The position numbers and the translations under genes were made by a program. The notes beneath the pieces are model-generated. The model searched no databases. It saw only the letters and a list, made by a program, of their open reading frames with translations, and was not told the origin of the DNA. Below are positions 46,903 to 55,815 of a stretch of 64,000 nucleotides of DNA, in pieces. Source of the stretch: Pseudomonas sp. G.S.17 (GTDB taxonomy: Bacteria; Pseudomonadota; Gammaproteobacteria; Pseudomonadales; Pseudomonadaceae); contig NZ_CP151076.1 of assembly GCF_038096165.1 (NCBI RefSeq), positions 4,771,501 through 4,835,500 on the forward strand, in the 5' to 3' direction. The first letter of the stretch is position 1, and every line of letters starts with the position of its first letter.

Positions 46903-47580
46903 ATGTTTGCTGCCCGTTCCATTATGTTGTTTGCCCTGCTGCCGCTGTTTGCCGGATGCCAGATGCTCGGCGCCAAGCCCGAGTCTTCGGTATCCAAGGC
47001 GAACTGGACACGCATGCAGGGTTCGTTGAGCGGCGAAGGCGGCAAGCTGATGTTTCAGCCGTGCAATGAACAACGCCGCTTCGTGGTCAAGGACGTCGGC
47101 AATACCGGCGTCCTGCAGGAATCCGCGGCCCTGGCCGACAGCTCCGGCAAGGTCTTCGCCGACTTGCGTGGCAGCTTCGTCGCCGGCAAGGCAACCAACA
47201 GCGACGGCCAGCTCGACCTGCAGCAGCTCTATCGCGTAGAGCGCGCCGGCCAGGCTTGCGATGACCCGAACTTCAAACGCCTGAACCTGCACGTCAACGG
47301 CAATAAACCGGCCTGGAACGTCAATGTCAGCGGTAAAGGCATGGTCATCGAACGCCTGGGCAAAGAACCGATTGCCGTACCTTACCTCGAAGAACAACTG
47401 CCGGACGGACGCTTCAGCGTCAGCAGCGAAGCCAACGGCCAGACCATGGAACTGTGGGTTGCGCCACAGCGGTGCGTCGACAGCGTCACCGGCGCCGTGC
47501 AACACCTGACCGCCGAACTGCGCCTCAATGGCCAGACCCAGCGCGGCTGCGGTTATTACGGCGGCGGGCGCAATGACTGA
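46903..47580 (+). CDS. Predicted lipoprotein, COG3650-like (225 aa)
   Basis: A lipoprotein signal peptide ends at the lipobox LFAGC (Cys near residue 19). The mature part contains paired Cys (QPCNEQRRF, QACDDPN, RCVDSVTG, RGCGYYGGG) and beta-rich segments, resembling the COG3650 family of predicted membrane or envelope proteins. GGAG lies 8 bases before the ATG. Function is unknown; the location is the outer or inner membrane on the periplasmic side. Confidence 0.7.
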   Translation: MFAARSIMLFALLPLFAGCQMLGAKPESSVSKANWTRMQGSLSGEGGKLMFQPCNEQRRFVVKDVGNTGVLQESAALADSSGKVFADLRGSFVAGKATNSDGQLDLQQLYRVERAGQACDDPNFKRLNLHVNGNKPAWNVNVSGKGMVIERLGKEPIAVPYLEEQLPDGRFSVSSEANGQTMELWVAPQRCVDSVTGAVQHLTAELRLNGQTQRGCGYYGGGRND

Positions 47581-47606
47581 CCGAACCTGATACTGAGCGA
47601 TCTTGA

Positions 47607-47785
47607 GTGGGAGCGAGCTTGCTCGCGAGGCGATATCCGCCGCGAATTGAAATGACGCCCGTTGGAGGCTTGCCCGCAAATCAGGTGCCTCGGTGGCCCA
47701 GATACACCGCGTAATCGTTCTTCGCGAGCAAGCTCGGCTCCCACAGGTTGAAATGGCCGTTGGGCGAGGCTTGCCCGCGAAGGCG
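47607..47785. repeat. Cluster of REP units and degenerate relatives
   Basis: A GTGGGAGCGAGCTTGCTCGC unit at 47607-47630 faces a mirror unit near 47719-47747 that has an extra G (AAGCTCGGCTCCCAC). Two related shorter motifs, GTTGGAGGCTTGCCCGCAAA near 47662 and GGGCGAGGCTTGCCCGCGAA near 47762, lie within and after it. The gap 47581-47945 (365 bases) holds these and a TATAAT at 47883-47888 that could be the -10 of the next gene, without a good -35. Confidence 0.7.
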
Positions 47786-47945
47786 TCGGCTCTGTCAGCA
47801 ATATTTCGGCGGCAAAGACGATTCCCGGAAAGCTTCGCTCCAACGATCCTGGTTTGCTTCGCGACTTCCCCTCAATGTGGCTTATAATCGCCGGTTCTTG
47901 TAGTGCTGGCGGGCTGAACCTGCGGCCCGGAAACTGGATCCCTTC

Positions 47946-49556
47946 ATGTTACGAATCACCGAACTCAAGCTGCCGATCGATCACCCGGAAGAAGACCTGC
48001 GACCTGCACTCTTGCAGCGCCTGGGCATCGCCAGCGAAGAACTGCTCGACTTCACGCTGTTCAAGCGCAGCTACGACGCGCGCAAGAAATCCTCCGAGCT
48101 GTGCTTCATCTACACCATCGACTTCCAGGTCCGGGACGAAGCGGCGCTGCTGCTGCGGCTCGCCGATGACCGCCATCTCAATCCAGCGCCGGATATCAGC
48201 TACAAAGTCGTAGGCCATGCACCTGAAGGTCTGACCGAGCGCCCTGTGGTGGTCGGCTTCGGACCTTGCGGGATCTTCGCCGGGCTGCTGCTGGCGCAGA
48301 TGGGCTTCAAGCCGATCATCCTCGAACGCGGCCGTGAAGTTCGCCAGCGCACCAAAGACACCTGGGGCCTGTGGCGCAAGAACGTCCTGAACCCGGAGTC
48401 CAATGTGCAGTTCGGCGAGGGCGGTGCCGGGACATTCTCCGACGGCAAGCTCTACAGCCAGATCAAAGACCCGAAATTCCATGGTCGCAAGGTGCTGCAC
48501 GAGTTCGTCAAAGCCGGCGCGCCGGAAGAAATCCTCTACGTCAGCAAACCGCACATCGGCACCTTCCGCCTGACCGGTGTGGTGGAAACCATGCGCGAAG
48601 AGATCAAGGCCCTCGGTGGCGAAGTCCGCTTCGAGCAGCGCGTGACTGACGTGCTTATCGACAACGGCCAGATGCAGGGCGTGGTGCTCGACAGCGGCGA
48701 ACGCATCGAGTCCCGTCATGTGATCCTGGCCCTGGGCCACAGCGCCCGCGACACCTTCCGCATGCTGCACAGCCGTGGTGTGTACATGGAAGCCAAACCG
48801 TTTTCGGTAGGTTTCCGCATCGAACACCCGCAATCGCTGATCGACCGGGCGCGGCTGGGCAAATACGCCGGGCACCCGAAACTGGGCGCTGCCGACTACA
48901 AACTGGTGCATCACGCCAAGAATGGTCGCTCGGTCTACAGTTTCTGCATGTGCCCAGGCGGCACCGTGGTGGCGGCGACTTCCGAGCCCAATCGTGTGGT
49001 CACCAACGGCATGAGCCAATATTCGCGTAACGAACGCAACGCCAACTCGGGCATCGTCGTCGGCATCACCCCGGAAGATTATCCTGGCGGACCGCTGGCG
49101 GGCATCGAGTTGCAGGAGCGCCTGGAATCCCACGCTTATGTGCTCGGCGGCAGCACCTACGAAGCGCCAGCGCAGTTAGTCGGCGACTTCATTGCGGGCA
49201 AAGCGTCCAGCGCACTGGGCAGCGTCGAACCGTCCTACAAACCCGGCGTAAAACTCGTGGATCTGGCCGACGCCCTGCCCGCCTATGCCATCGAAGCCAT
49301 TCGTGAAGCATTGCCCGCGTTCGACAAACAGATCAAAGGCTTCGCCTTGCACGACGCGATCCTGACCGGCATTGAAACCCGCACGTCGGCACCGCTGCGC
49401 ATCACCCGTGACGAAACCATGCAAAGCCTGAACACCAAAGGCCTGTATCCGGCCGGGGAAGGCGCAGGTTATGCCGGTGGGATTTTGTCCGCAGGCGTCG
49501 ACGGAATTCGTATTGCCGAGGCACTGGCAAGGGATATGTTAGGCATCGAAATCTAG
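47946..49556 (+). CDS. FAD-dependent oxidoreductase, COG2509 type (536 aa)
   Basis: An N-terminal domain of about 90 residues (LRITELKLPIDHPEEDL...) precedes the FAD-binding fold with VVVGFGPCGIFAGLLLAQMG near residue 99 and ILERGREVRQR. QFGEGGAGTFSDGKLYSQIK and a C-terminal GLYPAGEGAGYAGGILSAGV are typical of the COG2509 family of uncharacterised FAD-dependent dehydrogenases. The substrate is unknown. The ATG has a modest GGAT site upstream. Confidence 0.85.
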   Translation: MLRITELKLPIDHPEEDLRPALLQRLGIASEELLDFTLFKRSYDARKKSSELCFIYTIDFQVRDEAALLLRLADDRHLNPAPDISYKVVGHAPEGLTERPVVVGFGPCGIFAGLLLAQMGFKPIILERGREVRQRTKDTWGLWRKNVLNPESNVQFGEGGAGTFSDGKLYSQIKDPKFHGRKVLHEFVKAGAPEEILYVSKPHIGTFRLTGVVETMREEIKALGGEVRFEQRVTDVLIDNGQMQGVVLDSGERIESRHVILALGHSARDTFRMLHSRGVYMEAKPFSVGFRIEHPQSLIDRARLGKYAGHPKLGAADYKLVHHAKNGRSVYSFCMCPGGTVVAATSEPNRVVTNGMSQYSRNERNANSGIVVGITPEDYPGGPLAGIELQERLESHAYVLGGSTYEAPAQLVGDFIAGKASSALGSVEPSYKPGVKLVDLADALPAYAIEAIREALPAFDKQIKGFALHDAILTGIETRTSAPLRITRDETMQSLNTKGLYPAGEGAGYAGGILSAGVDGIRIAEALARDMLGIEI

Positions 49557-49718
49557 GTTCCGGCTTCGATATCGGAACTGTCCTACGACACATAAAGACA
49601 CAGTCTGACGGCAATAAATCATGTTGCCGACAGACTTGGAAACACTCTAATCCCGCTATATTTCTTATAACAAAAACGAATATAACTTTTGTTTTAACAG
49701 TCGGAACTACAGGTTAGG

Positions 49719-50936
49719 GTGTCGCTCCTTTTGTTCAAGAATGGAGCGCGAACCTTGCCTCTACGTAGTCCTGTCACCCGTTTTTTTCAGCTTGAAGCAG
49801 CCGGCGGCTTATTACTGATTGCCGCCGCCGCTCTGGCATTGATCATCAACAACTCCCCTTTGTCCTGGCTGTATAACGCCTTTCTCGACGTTCCCGTCGT
49901 CGCCCAGATTGGCGCAGTGAAAATCGCCAAACCGCTTTTGCTCTGGATCAACGACGGCTTGATGGCGTTGTTTTTCCTGTTGATCGGCCTGGAAGTCAAA
50001 CGTGAGGTTCTGGAAGGGCATCTTTCCAAACCTTCGCAGATTGTCCTGCCCGGCGCGGCGGCCATCGGCGGCATGGTCATTCCGGCGTTGATCTACTGGG
50101 CGCTGAACAAGGACGATCCCACCGCCTTGAGCGGCTGGGCGATCCCGATGGCCACCGACATCGCATTTGCCCTTGGCGTCCTCGCCCTGCTGGGCAAGCG
50201 CGTGCCGGTATCGCTGAAGCTGTTCCTGATGACCCTGGCGATCATCGATGACCTGGGCGCCATTGTAGTGATCGCGCTGTTTTACTCCGGCGAACTGTCG
50301 AACCTGTCGCTGATTCTGGCGGCGGCGTCCATCGTCTCGTTAATCGTCATCAACAGACTCGGCGTGGTAAAGCTCGGGCCTTACCTGCTGATCGGCCTGC
50401 TGCTGTGGGTCTGCGTGCTCAAGAGCGGCGTGCATGCGACCCTGGCTGGCGTGGTGCTGGCGTTCTGCATTCCACTGCGCACCCGCAACGAAGAATCCTC
50501 GCCACTCCTTACTCTGGAACACGCGCTGCACCCCTGGATCGCCTACGGCGTCCTGCCGCTGTTCGCCTTCGCCAACGCCGGGGTATCCCTGAGCGGCGTG
50601 ACCCTGGAGAGCTTCACCCACCCGGTACCCATGGGCATCGCGGCAGGTTTGCTGCTGGGCAAAACCCTCGGCGTCTTCGGCCTGACCTGGCTGGCGATCA
50701 AACTGGGCATCGCCGCCCTGCCTCAAGGCGCGAACTGGGGGCAAGTGCTGGGCGTATCGATCCTGTGCGGCATTGGTTTCACCATGAGCCTGTTCGTTGG
50801 CTCCCTGGCCTTTGAACCGGGCAGCAGCGCATACGCAGGCGTCGACCGCATGGGCATTCTCACCGGGTCGATACTGGCGGCGTTTGTCGGTTACGGGGTG
50901 ATGGTGGTTGCCAGCCGGAGGAATCAGGGCCAGTAA
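49719..50936 (+). CDS. nhaA: Na+/H+ antiporter NhaA (405 aa)
   Basis: Clear NhaA family sequence with the essential motifs: [32 protein letters not shown], the adjacent aspartates in [15 protein letters not shown] near residue 178, and [15 protein letters not shown] near the C-terminus. It exports Na+ in exchange for protons at high pH or salt. The frame begins with a GTG at 49719 following AGG at short distance; a start some 12 codons later is possible. The upstream 160 bases are AT-rich, and I did not fix a promoter. Confidence 0.9.
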   Translation: MSLLLFKNGARTLPLRSPVTRFFQLEAAGGLLLIAAAALALIINNSPLSWLYNAFLDVPVVAQIGAVKIAKPLLLWINDGLMALFFLLIGLEVKREVLEGHLSKPSQIVLPGAAAIGGMVIPALIYWALNKDDPTALSGWAIPMATDIAFALGVLALLGKRVPVSLKLFLMTLAIIDDLGAIVVIALFYSGELSNLSLILAAASIVSLIVINRLGVVKLGPYLLIGLLLWVCVLKSGVHATLAGVVLAFCIPLRTRNEESSPLLTLEHALHPWIAYGVLPLFAFANAGVSLSGVTLESFTHPVPMGIAAGLLLGKTLGVFGLTWLAIKLGIAALPQGANWGQVLGVSILCGIGFTMSLFVGSLAFEPGSSAYAGVDRMGILTGSILAAFVGYGVMVVASRRNQGQ

Positions 50937-51116
50937 CCAAACCTTCGTTGCACACTCACGGTTAGCCAGCGCCTCGTCTATCGGGGCGCATGTAGCCGAT
51001 TTCATACAAATTATGCAGACAGAACGCACGACTGAATCAGGTCACGGACTTGTAGGGATTGCCGTTATAGAAGGGGAATGTAAAAACATAAAAACAAACT
51101 AAAGCAGGATGAAATT

Positions 51117-51893
51117 ATGTCTTCTACCATTGCACCTTCCCCCAACACTCAGCAACACGCTTTTGTAGCCCCACGGTATCGTCCTGGCCTTGACTACTGG
51201 CAATCTATCAAACAGGACTATCAAACCGAACTGGTAGAAGGAACGATTACACCTGAGCGGGAAGAAACCTATAAATCACTGCTTTCTACAGAGGGATTCA
51301 AGTACACCACCGTTCGCGCCCCCTATAACAAAATAGGTTTGGACGCCTCTCTGGAGGACATTGAAAATCTTCCTCCCGAAATAAGCGATAAGCTGGCCAC
51401 ATCATTAAGCCACTACGAAGACGATGCCGTATACACCCTCAACTGGATGATGCACTTGAGGATGGAGCAAATGCAGGATATATTTACTGGTTTCAAAGAC
51501 CAGTTGCGTGTATGCCTGCCTGATCTGGCTGATAAAAATTTCGGATTCACCGTCAATGAACATGGGATCCTGGAGGTGACTTCACCGGAAGGTGCGCTGA
51601 CTGACAAAGAGATCAACCAGCTGAACGGCTGGCTCAATGATCTGGACGATTTTAAAGAACTGACCTTTGAACATGCAAAACTGGTTGTTCACAGCCTGAA
51701 GCACGTACCAGAACTGACCAAATATGACGGTATTGTCACGTTGAAGAACATCTACCAATTTGTTGATTACGGTTTACTGCTTCAAAATGGCGGCACCAGC
51801 CCCGCAAGAGGGTTTTCGTGGATTGAGCAATTACAGGTGCAGGCCGAAAAAATACTTGAACAGCAGCAAGCTGAAAACAAACCGAAGAAATAA
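51117..51893 (+). CDS. Unrecognised protein (258 aa), AT-richer accessory gene
   Basis: The protein is soluble, acidic, mostly helical, without signal peptide or membrane span; it begins MSSTIAPSPNTQQHAFVAPR and ends with a Gln/Lys-rich helix ILEQQQAENKPKK. I recognise no family. A short polar, Ser/Pro/Gln-rich N-terminus without a Sec signal is seen in some secreted effectors, but that alone does not justify the label. AGCAGGA lies upstream of the ATG. Base composition is visibly more AT-rich than its neighbours. It converges on the secreted-protein gene at 51950. Confidence 0.6.
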   Translation: MSSTIAPSPNTQQHAFVAPRYRPGLDYWQSIKQDYQTELVEGTITPEREETYKSLLSTEGFKYTTVRAPYNKIGLDASLEDIENLPPEISDKLATSLSHYEDDAVYTLNWMMHLRMEQMQDIFTGFKDQLRVCLPDLADKNFGFTVNEHGILEVTSPEGALTDKEINQLNGWLNDLDDFKELTFEHAKLVVHSLKHVPELTKYDGIVTLKNIYQFVDYGLLLQNGGTSPARGFSWIEQLQVQAEKILEQQQAENKPKK

Positions 51894-51907
51894 CGCGTAC
51901 TGCAGCA

Positions 51908-51937
51908 AACCGGGCGCATACAGGTATACGCCCGGTT
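51908..51937. terminator. Hairpin between two convergent accessory genes
   Basis: AACCGGGCG (51908-51916) pairs perfectly with CGCCCGGTT (51929-51937) over 9 bases. It lies 15 bases after the 51117-51893 stop. T runs on either side are short, so it is a weaker terminator candidate. Confidence 0.5.
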
Positions 51938-51949
51938 AAAACCATTAAA

Positions 51950-52813
51950 TCAATACAACAGCCACTGCTTGCAAACATGTCCAAAAGTACTATCAATGGC
52001 CCCTGAATTCCATTGATAACCTCGATCATCGTCCTCCAGTTTTGCGACCAATCGGCCCGGGTTATACCTAAGGTTCCACCAGCGTTTTAACGTCCCGCTA
52101 CCCGTAGAAAATGAGTTGGAGACCATGCTGCCTTCACAGGCGGGCAAAGCTATCGTGGCTGCGGCCCGACCATCCGCAGCGGTGTACACGTCGACTTTTT
52201 CTGCAACTCCAACTTCTATACTTGCCTTGGCACCTTCCAGCGGATGTCCGGTTGAATCATGGATATGGATAGACCAGGTTACTTCCCGAAAGGCTTGAAA
52301 AATCCCGGCATACAGCGGGAGACCTTGGGCGTCACTTCTGATCAAGTCCGCACTGGCGTGATAAGGCGCAGAACCAAATCGAAAGCCATAAGCACGGGAC
52401 ACCGTATTACTGTTTGGGCGTTTGAACACCCTGATCAACACTTCATCGCCAGGCGTCAGACTATCGAAAATATGGACACCGTTAGCCGGCAGCAACTGCC
52501 AGACATCTCCGGCTTTATATTCATAAGCAACCCCTGATGGCCAGCTTGCCGGGCGCGCACCCCTGAACATTACATTCTGTCCACGTACCGCCGTAAAACT
52601 ATAATATTTTACCTCCACATTATTTTGCAGAAAACCGTTAAAAACATTCAACTTATCTACCAAAACAACCGGAGTTTCCCCGACTTGTTCCGCCACGACT
52701 GTATCACCCAGATTTTGCGTAGCCATAACATCCACTGCATTCCCCATTCCGCCTAATAAAGTAAAGGCCACAGCCATATATAAGGCACGCTTGCCAAACA
52801 AAAATTTATTCAT
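51950..52813 (-). CDS. Unrecognised secreted protein (287 aa)
   Basis: An N-terminal signal peptide (MNKFLFGKRALYMAVAFTLL, cleavage probably after GNA or VMA) is followed by a beta-rich sequence. A central segment IHIHDSTGHPLEGAKASIEV with later DVYTAADGRAAATIALP resembles an Ig-like or carboxypeptidase-regulatory-like beta-sandwich. Three Cys occur in the last third (PACEGS, HVCKQW). No catalytic motif is visible. AAGGAA precedes the ATG by 8 bases. Composition is AT-richer than the window average, as in its convergent neighbour. Function unknown. Confidence 0.65.
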   Translation of the reverse strand: MNKFLFGKRALYMAVAFTLLGGMGNAVDVMATQNLGDTVVAEQVGETPVVLVDKLNVFNGFLQNNVEVKYYSFTAVRGQNVMFRGARPASWPSGVAYEYKAGDVWQLLPANGVHIFDSLTPGDEVLIRVFKRPNSNTVSRAYGFRFGSAPYHASADLIRSDAQGLPLYAGIFQAFREVTWSIHIHDSTGHPLEGAKASIEVGVAEKVDVYTAADGRAAATIALPACEGSMVSNSFSTGSGTLKRWWNLRYNPGRLVAKLEDDDRGYQWNSGAIDSTFGHVCKQWLLY

Positions 52814-53136
52814 GATTAAGATTCCTTTTATTTTCAGCCGTTATTCTCTGGACGATGGAAAACCACACCGTCACCGGCTATTAATCGTTAATAAAATAAA
52901 CGCAGGCATCGTTGATGCGACGCCGACGGACAGCTGCTTATCAACTGACAACCAGGACGTAATCAATCGCACGACCTGCGGTCAATACTAAACGCGATGA
53001 TTATTAGAAATTAGTTGGATTCTTGATTAATTCCGAAACCACTTACTCACGCACAAGCACTTTCCTACATGCAACCAGATCGCTAGCCAATGAATCCGCA
53101 TTCGAATACTCACGCGCACCGAAATAAAATTACGAC
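52814..53136. other. AT-rich intergenic region
   Basis: About 320 bases without a convincing gene lie between the secreted-protein gene start and the terminator of the glycine-zipper lipoprotein gene. It contains AT-rich stretches such as ATTAATCGTTAATAAAATAA near 52881 and a small GCATCGTTGATGC palindrome near 52906, likely part of the promoter region of the gene at 51950. Confidence 0.35.
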
Positions 53137-53172
53137 AAAAAAAGCCCGCATCCAAAGACGCGGGCATTTTTT
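53137..53172. terminator. Terminator after the glycine-zipper lipoprotein gene
   Basis: GCCCGC (53144-53149) and GCGGGC (53160-53165) are flanked by seven A on the left and a T run on the right. Read on the minus strand, it ends in a T run and terminates the 53213-53677 gene. Confidence 0.8.
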
Positions 53173-53212
53173 ATTACTTCTTACAGATCCATCCGGACCT
53201 GCTGTCAGACCA

Positions 53213-53677
53213 TCAGTGCGTCACACGACTCGTGCCGTTGACGCTCATGATGCGTACGCGCTCGCCGACGCGGAAGATTTCGTTTTCCTGGACCTGCTGC
53301 ACGTAGGCGCGCATCGAGCCGTCGTCTTCGCGGACGGTGATTTCCACACCCTGGGTGCGGGTCAAGCCTTCTTCGGTTGCCGAGCCCAGCAAGCCGCCGG
53401 CTACCGCACCAATGACTGCCGCGACGATACTGCCGCGACCGCCACCAATGGCGCTGCCACCCACGCCGCCGACAACCGCGCCTGCGCCTGCACCGATAGG
53501 CGTCTTGGTGCCTTCGATCTTGACCGGACGCAGCGACTCGATAGTGCCCAGGCGAACGGACTGCACTGTCCGCGCTTCATCACGGGAATAGGAATCGCCG
53601 GTCAGATTCGAAGTACAACCGCCCAGTGTCAGCGCCATCGCGGTGAAAGAGGCAGCCAACAGAACAGACTTACGCAT
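53213..53677 (-). CDS. SlyB-like glycine-zipper outer-membrane lipoprotein (154 aa)
   Basis: A lipoprotein signal ends in LTLGGC (Cys near residue 20). Residues about 60-105 are a glycine-zipper two-span segment (GAGAGAVVGGVGGSAIGGG, AAVIGAVAGGLLGSATEEG), followed by a small beta domain ending RVGERVRIMSVNG. This is the SlyB/Pcp (17 kDa antigen) layout. GGAG precedes ATG 53677 by 8 bases; the longer frame adds 19 residues in front of the signal peptide and is rejected. SlyB is tied to envelope stress and divalent cation status in enterobacteria. Confidence 0.85.
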   Translation of the reverse strand: MRKSVLLAASFTAMALTLGGCTSNLTGDSYSRDEARTVQSVRLGTIESLRPVKIEGTKTPIGAGAGAVVGGVGGSAIGGGRGSIVAAVIGAVAGGLLGSATEEGLTRTQGVEITVREDDGSMRAYVQQVQENEIFRVGERVRIMSVNGTSRVTH

Positions 53678-53832
53678 ATCGGTATCTCCAGAGGAACAGG
53701 TAGCCATTAGACTCCGCGCGACTTGCGCTGTCACGGCCCCCTCCTCGTTAATTTAAGATCATTCAGGCGTTATACAGCAGCGCCTTCATAGCCGTATGAC
53801 GACGGGCCGAACGAAAAATTCAAAGAACAGGA

Positions 53833-54480
53833 TCAGGGCGCAAGTCGTTCCCGCGTCCACTGGTTATCCAGCAGGCGATAGTTCAAACGATCATGCAGAC
53901 GACTCGGCCGTCCTTGCCAGAATTCGATGCGTTCGGGCAACAGCCGGTATCCGCCCCAATGCTCGGGGCAATGTGGCTGAGCGTCGATGAAGCGCTGTTC
54001 GGTTGCCTTGATCATGCCTTCCAGCTCGGCGCGATCAGCGATCACCCGGCTCTGCGGCGAAGCCCAGGCGCCGAGGCGACTGCCCAGTGGGCGGACCTGG
54101 AAATACGCGTCGGACTCTTGCGCCGTGACCTTGACCACGCGCCCTTCGATACGCACCTGGCGTTCCAGCGTTGGCCAGAAGAACGTCATGGCCGCAAACG
54201 GACGCGCCGCCAGTTGCTGGCCCTTTGCGCTGTCGTAGTTGGTGAAGAAGGTGAAGCCTTGAGTATCAAGGCCCTTGAGCAAGAGAATCCGGCAGTGAGG
54301 ACGCCCGTCCTCGTCCACCGTTGCCAACGTCATGGCATTGGCTTCAACCGGTGCCTGCTCGGTTTTCACCGCCTCGGCAAACCATTGGTGAAACAGGGCA
54401 AACGGCTCATCGGGCGACTGCGCTTCGGTCAAGCCATCGCGGGCGTAGTCACGGCGCATATCGGCCAGAGACTGGGTCAT
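53833..54480 (-). CDS. pdxH: Pyridoxamine 5'-phosphate oxidase PdxH (215 aa)
   Basis: The FMN-binding split barrel is evident: [36 protein letters not shown], and [18 protein letters not shown]. The C-terminal segment [20 protein letters not shown] and RLHDRLNYR are PdxH signatures. It oxidises pyridoxine or pyridoxamine phosphate to pyridoxal phosphate. Start ATG 54480 ([17 protein letters not shown]) has AAGGA upstream. Confidence 0.93.
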   Translation of the reverse strand: MTQSLADMRRDYARDGLTEAQSPDEPFALFHQWFAEAVKTEQAPVEANAMTLATVDEDGRPHCRILLLKGLDTQGFTFFTNYDSAKGQQLAARPFAAMTFFWPTLERQVRIEGRVVKVTAQESDAYFQVRPLGSRLGAWASPQSRVIADRAELEGMIKATEQRFIDAQPHCPEHWGGYRLLPERIEFWQGRPSRLHDRLNYRLLDNQWTRERLAP

Positions 54481-54549
54481 GACGTCCATCCTTCGCTGAA
54501 AAAAATCCTGGGGCTGACTCGCCCGATCAAGCGCGAGTCAGACCGGTAC

Positions 54550-55662
54550 TCAGTTGCTGGCCTGATCCGTCGCAGCAGGCTTCTTCTTCACGGCAGCTTT
54601 GGCTGGCGCGGCTTTGGCGGGAGCGGCTTTTTTCGCCGGTGCTGCTTTTTTCGCAGCCGGTGCCTTGGCGACCGGCTTCTTGGCAGCGGCTTTGGCCGGG
54701 GCTGCCTTCACGGCGGGCTTGGGTGCAACCGCCGGCGCTACTGCTGCAGCAGGCTTGGCGTCTTGCAACGCAACCATGGTCGGTGCCGGTGGCAATTGAT
54801 ATTTGGCCATCAGCGCCGCCATGGTGTTCTGCGGCGTCATCAGAATTTCCACACGGCGGTTCAGCTTGCGACCTTCAGCGCTGTCGTTGGCAGCACGCGG
54901 AGCAAGTGCACCCATGCCGCGCAGACTCAGGCGATTACGCTCCAGACCGCTGAGGCGGAAAATCGCGGCGATCGATTGCGCGCGTTCCTGGCTGATTTTC
55001 TGGTTGGCGACCGCCGCACCGGTGGTGTCAGCGTGGCCGAGTACCAGTACGGCGGTTCTCGGATCGCCTTCGACGATTTTCGCCAGACGGGTAATCGGGC
55101 CGAGAGTAACCGGCAGCAACATCGCCGGACGATCCGGGTTGAAAGAACTGTCCACTGGCGCAGTGATCGCCAACAGGTCTTCACGGCGCTCGATCTCGAA
55201 CGGCGTGTCCTTGATTGCCAGGCGCAGGCGCGGCTCATATTCGTCAAGCCAGGCCTGGGTCACTTTAGGGTCGATCTTTGGCGCGGCCTGCGGCCCGTCC
55301 TTCTTGGCGCTGCTGAACGGCCACCACCACTGAGTATCCGTCTCGGACTTGGCAACCAGTGGCGGCAAGGTTTTTTCAGCGGGCTTGGCGGCGCTGTCGG
55401 CTTTTGGTGCAGCGCTGTCGCTGGATGCGAACGGCCAGTACCAGTGGGTGCCACCTTCGGCAGGGGCAGCCGCGGCTACTGGCGCAGGCTTGGCTTCCGG
55501 AGCCTTGGCTGGCGCTGCACCTGGCGACGATGCTTCGGCAACCTTGTCCACACCGAACGGCCACCAGTTGGAGCCAGTGGCGGCAGAATCGTTTTGAGGC
55601 GTTTGAGCACAGCCCGTAACAGCAAGACAAAGGGCGATAGCGAGGCTTTTATTAGACGACAT
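54550..55662 (-). CDS. OmpA-family lipoprotein with aromatic W-W-P-F repeats and Lys/Ala/Pro-rich tail (370 aa)
   Basis: The start ATG 55662 gives a lipoprotein signal ending LAVTGC. The next 115 residues hold three similar aromatic motifs spaced by Ala/Pro-rich linkers: NWWPFGVDK, HWYWPFASSD and QWWWPFSSAK. A C-terminal OmpA-like peptidoglycan-binding domain follows (LVLGHADTTGAAVANQKISQ, RGMGALAPRAANDSAEGRKL, NRRVEIL). The last 75 residues are a low-complexity tail built of A, K and P (AAKKPVAKAPAAKK), like AlgP or histone H1 C-termini. It probably links the outer membrane to peptidoglycan; the role of the repeats and tail is unknown. Confidence 0.8.
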   Translation of the reverse strand: MSSNKSLAIALCLAVTGCAQTPQNDSAATGSNWWPFGVDKVAEASSPGAAPAKAPEAKPAPVAAAAPAEGGTHWYWPFASSDSAAPKADSAAKPAEKTLPPLVAKSETDTQWWWPFSSAKKDGPQAAPKIDPKVTQAWLDEYEPRLRLAIKDTPFEIERREDLLAITAPVDSSFNPDRPAMLLPVTLGPITRLAKIVEGDPRTAVLVLGHADTTGAAVANQKISQERAQSIAAIFRLSGLERNRLSLRGMGALAPRAANDSAEGRKLNRRVEILMTPQNTMAALMAKYQLPPAPTMVALQDAKPAAAVAPAVAPKPAVKAAPAKAAAKKPVAKAPAAKKAAPAKKAAPAKAAPAKAAVKKKPAATDQASN

Positions 55663-55815
55663 GGGTGACCCACAAAAAAAGTAGACAGACAAGGGGACTT
55701 GGCAGAGCCCATATAACACGCATAAACAGACTGTTGGAAAAGGAAACCGTCACACGGTTCCTGTTCGGGCCAATTAATCGACAGTCGGTAAGAAACAAGT
55801 ACTTATGTACACAAC

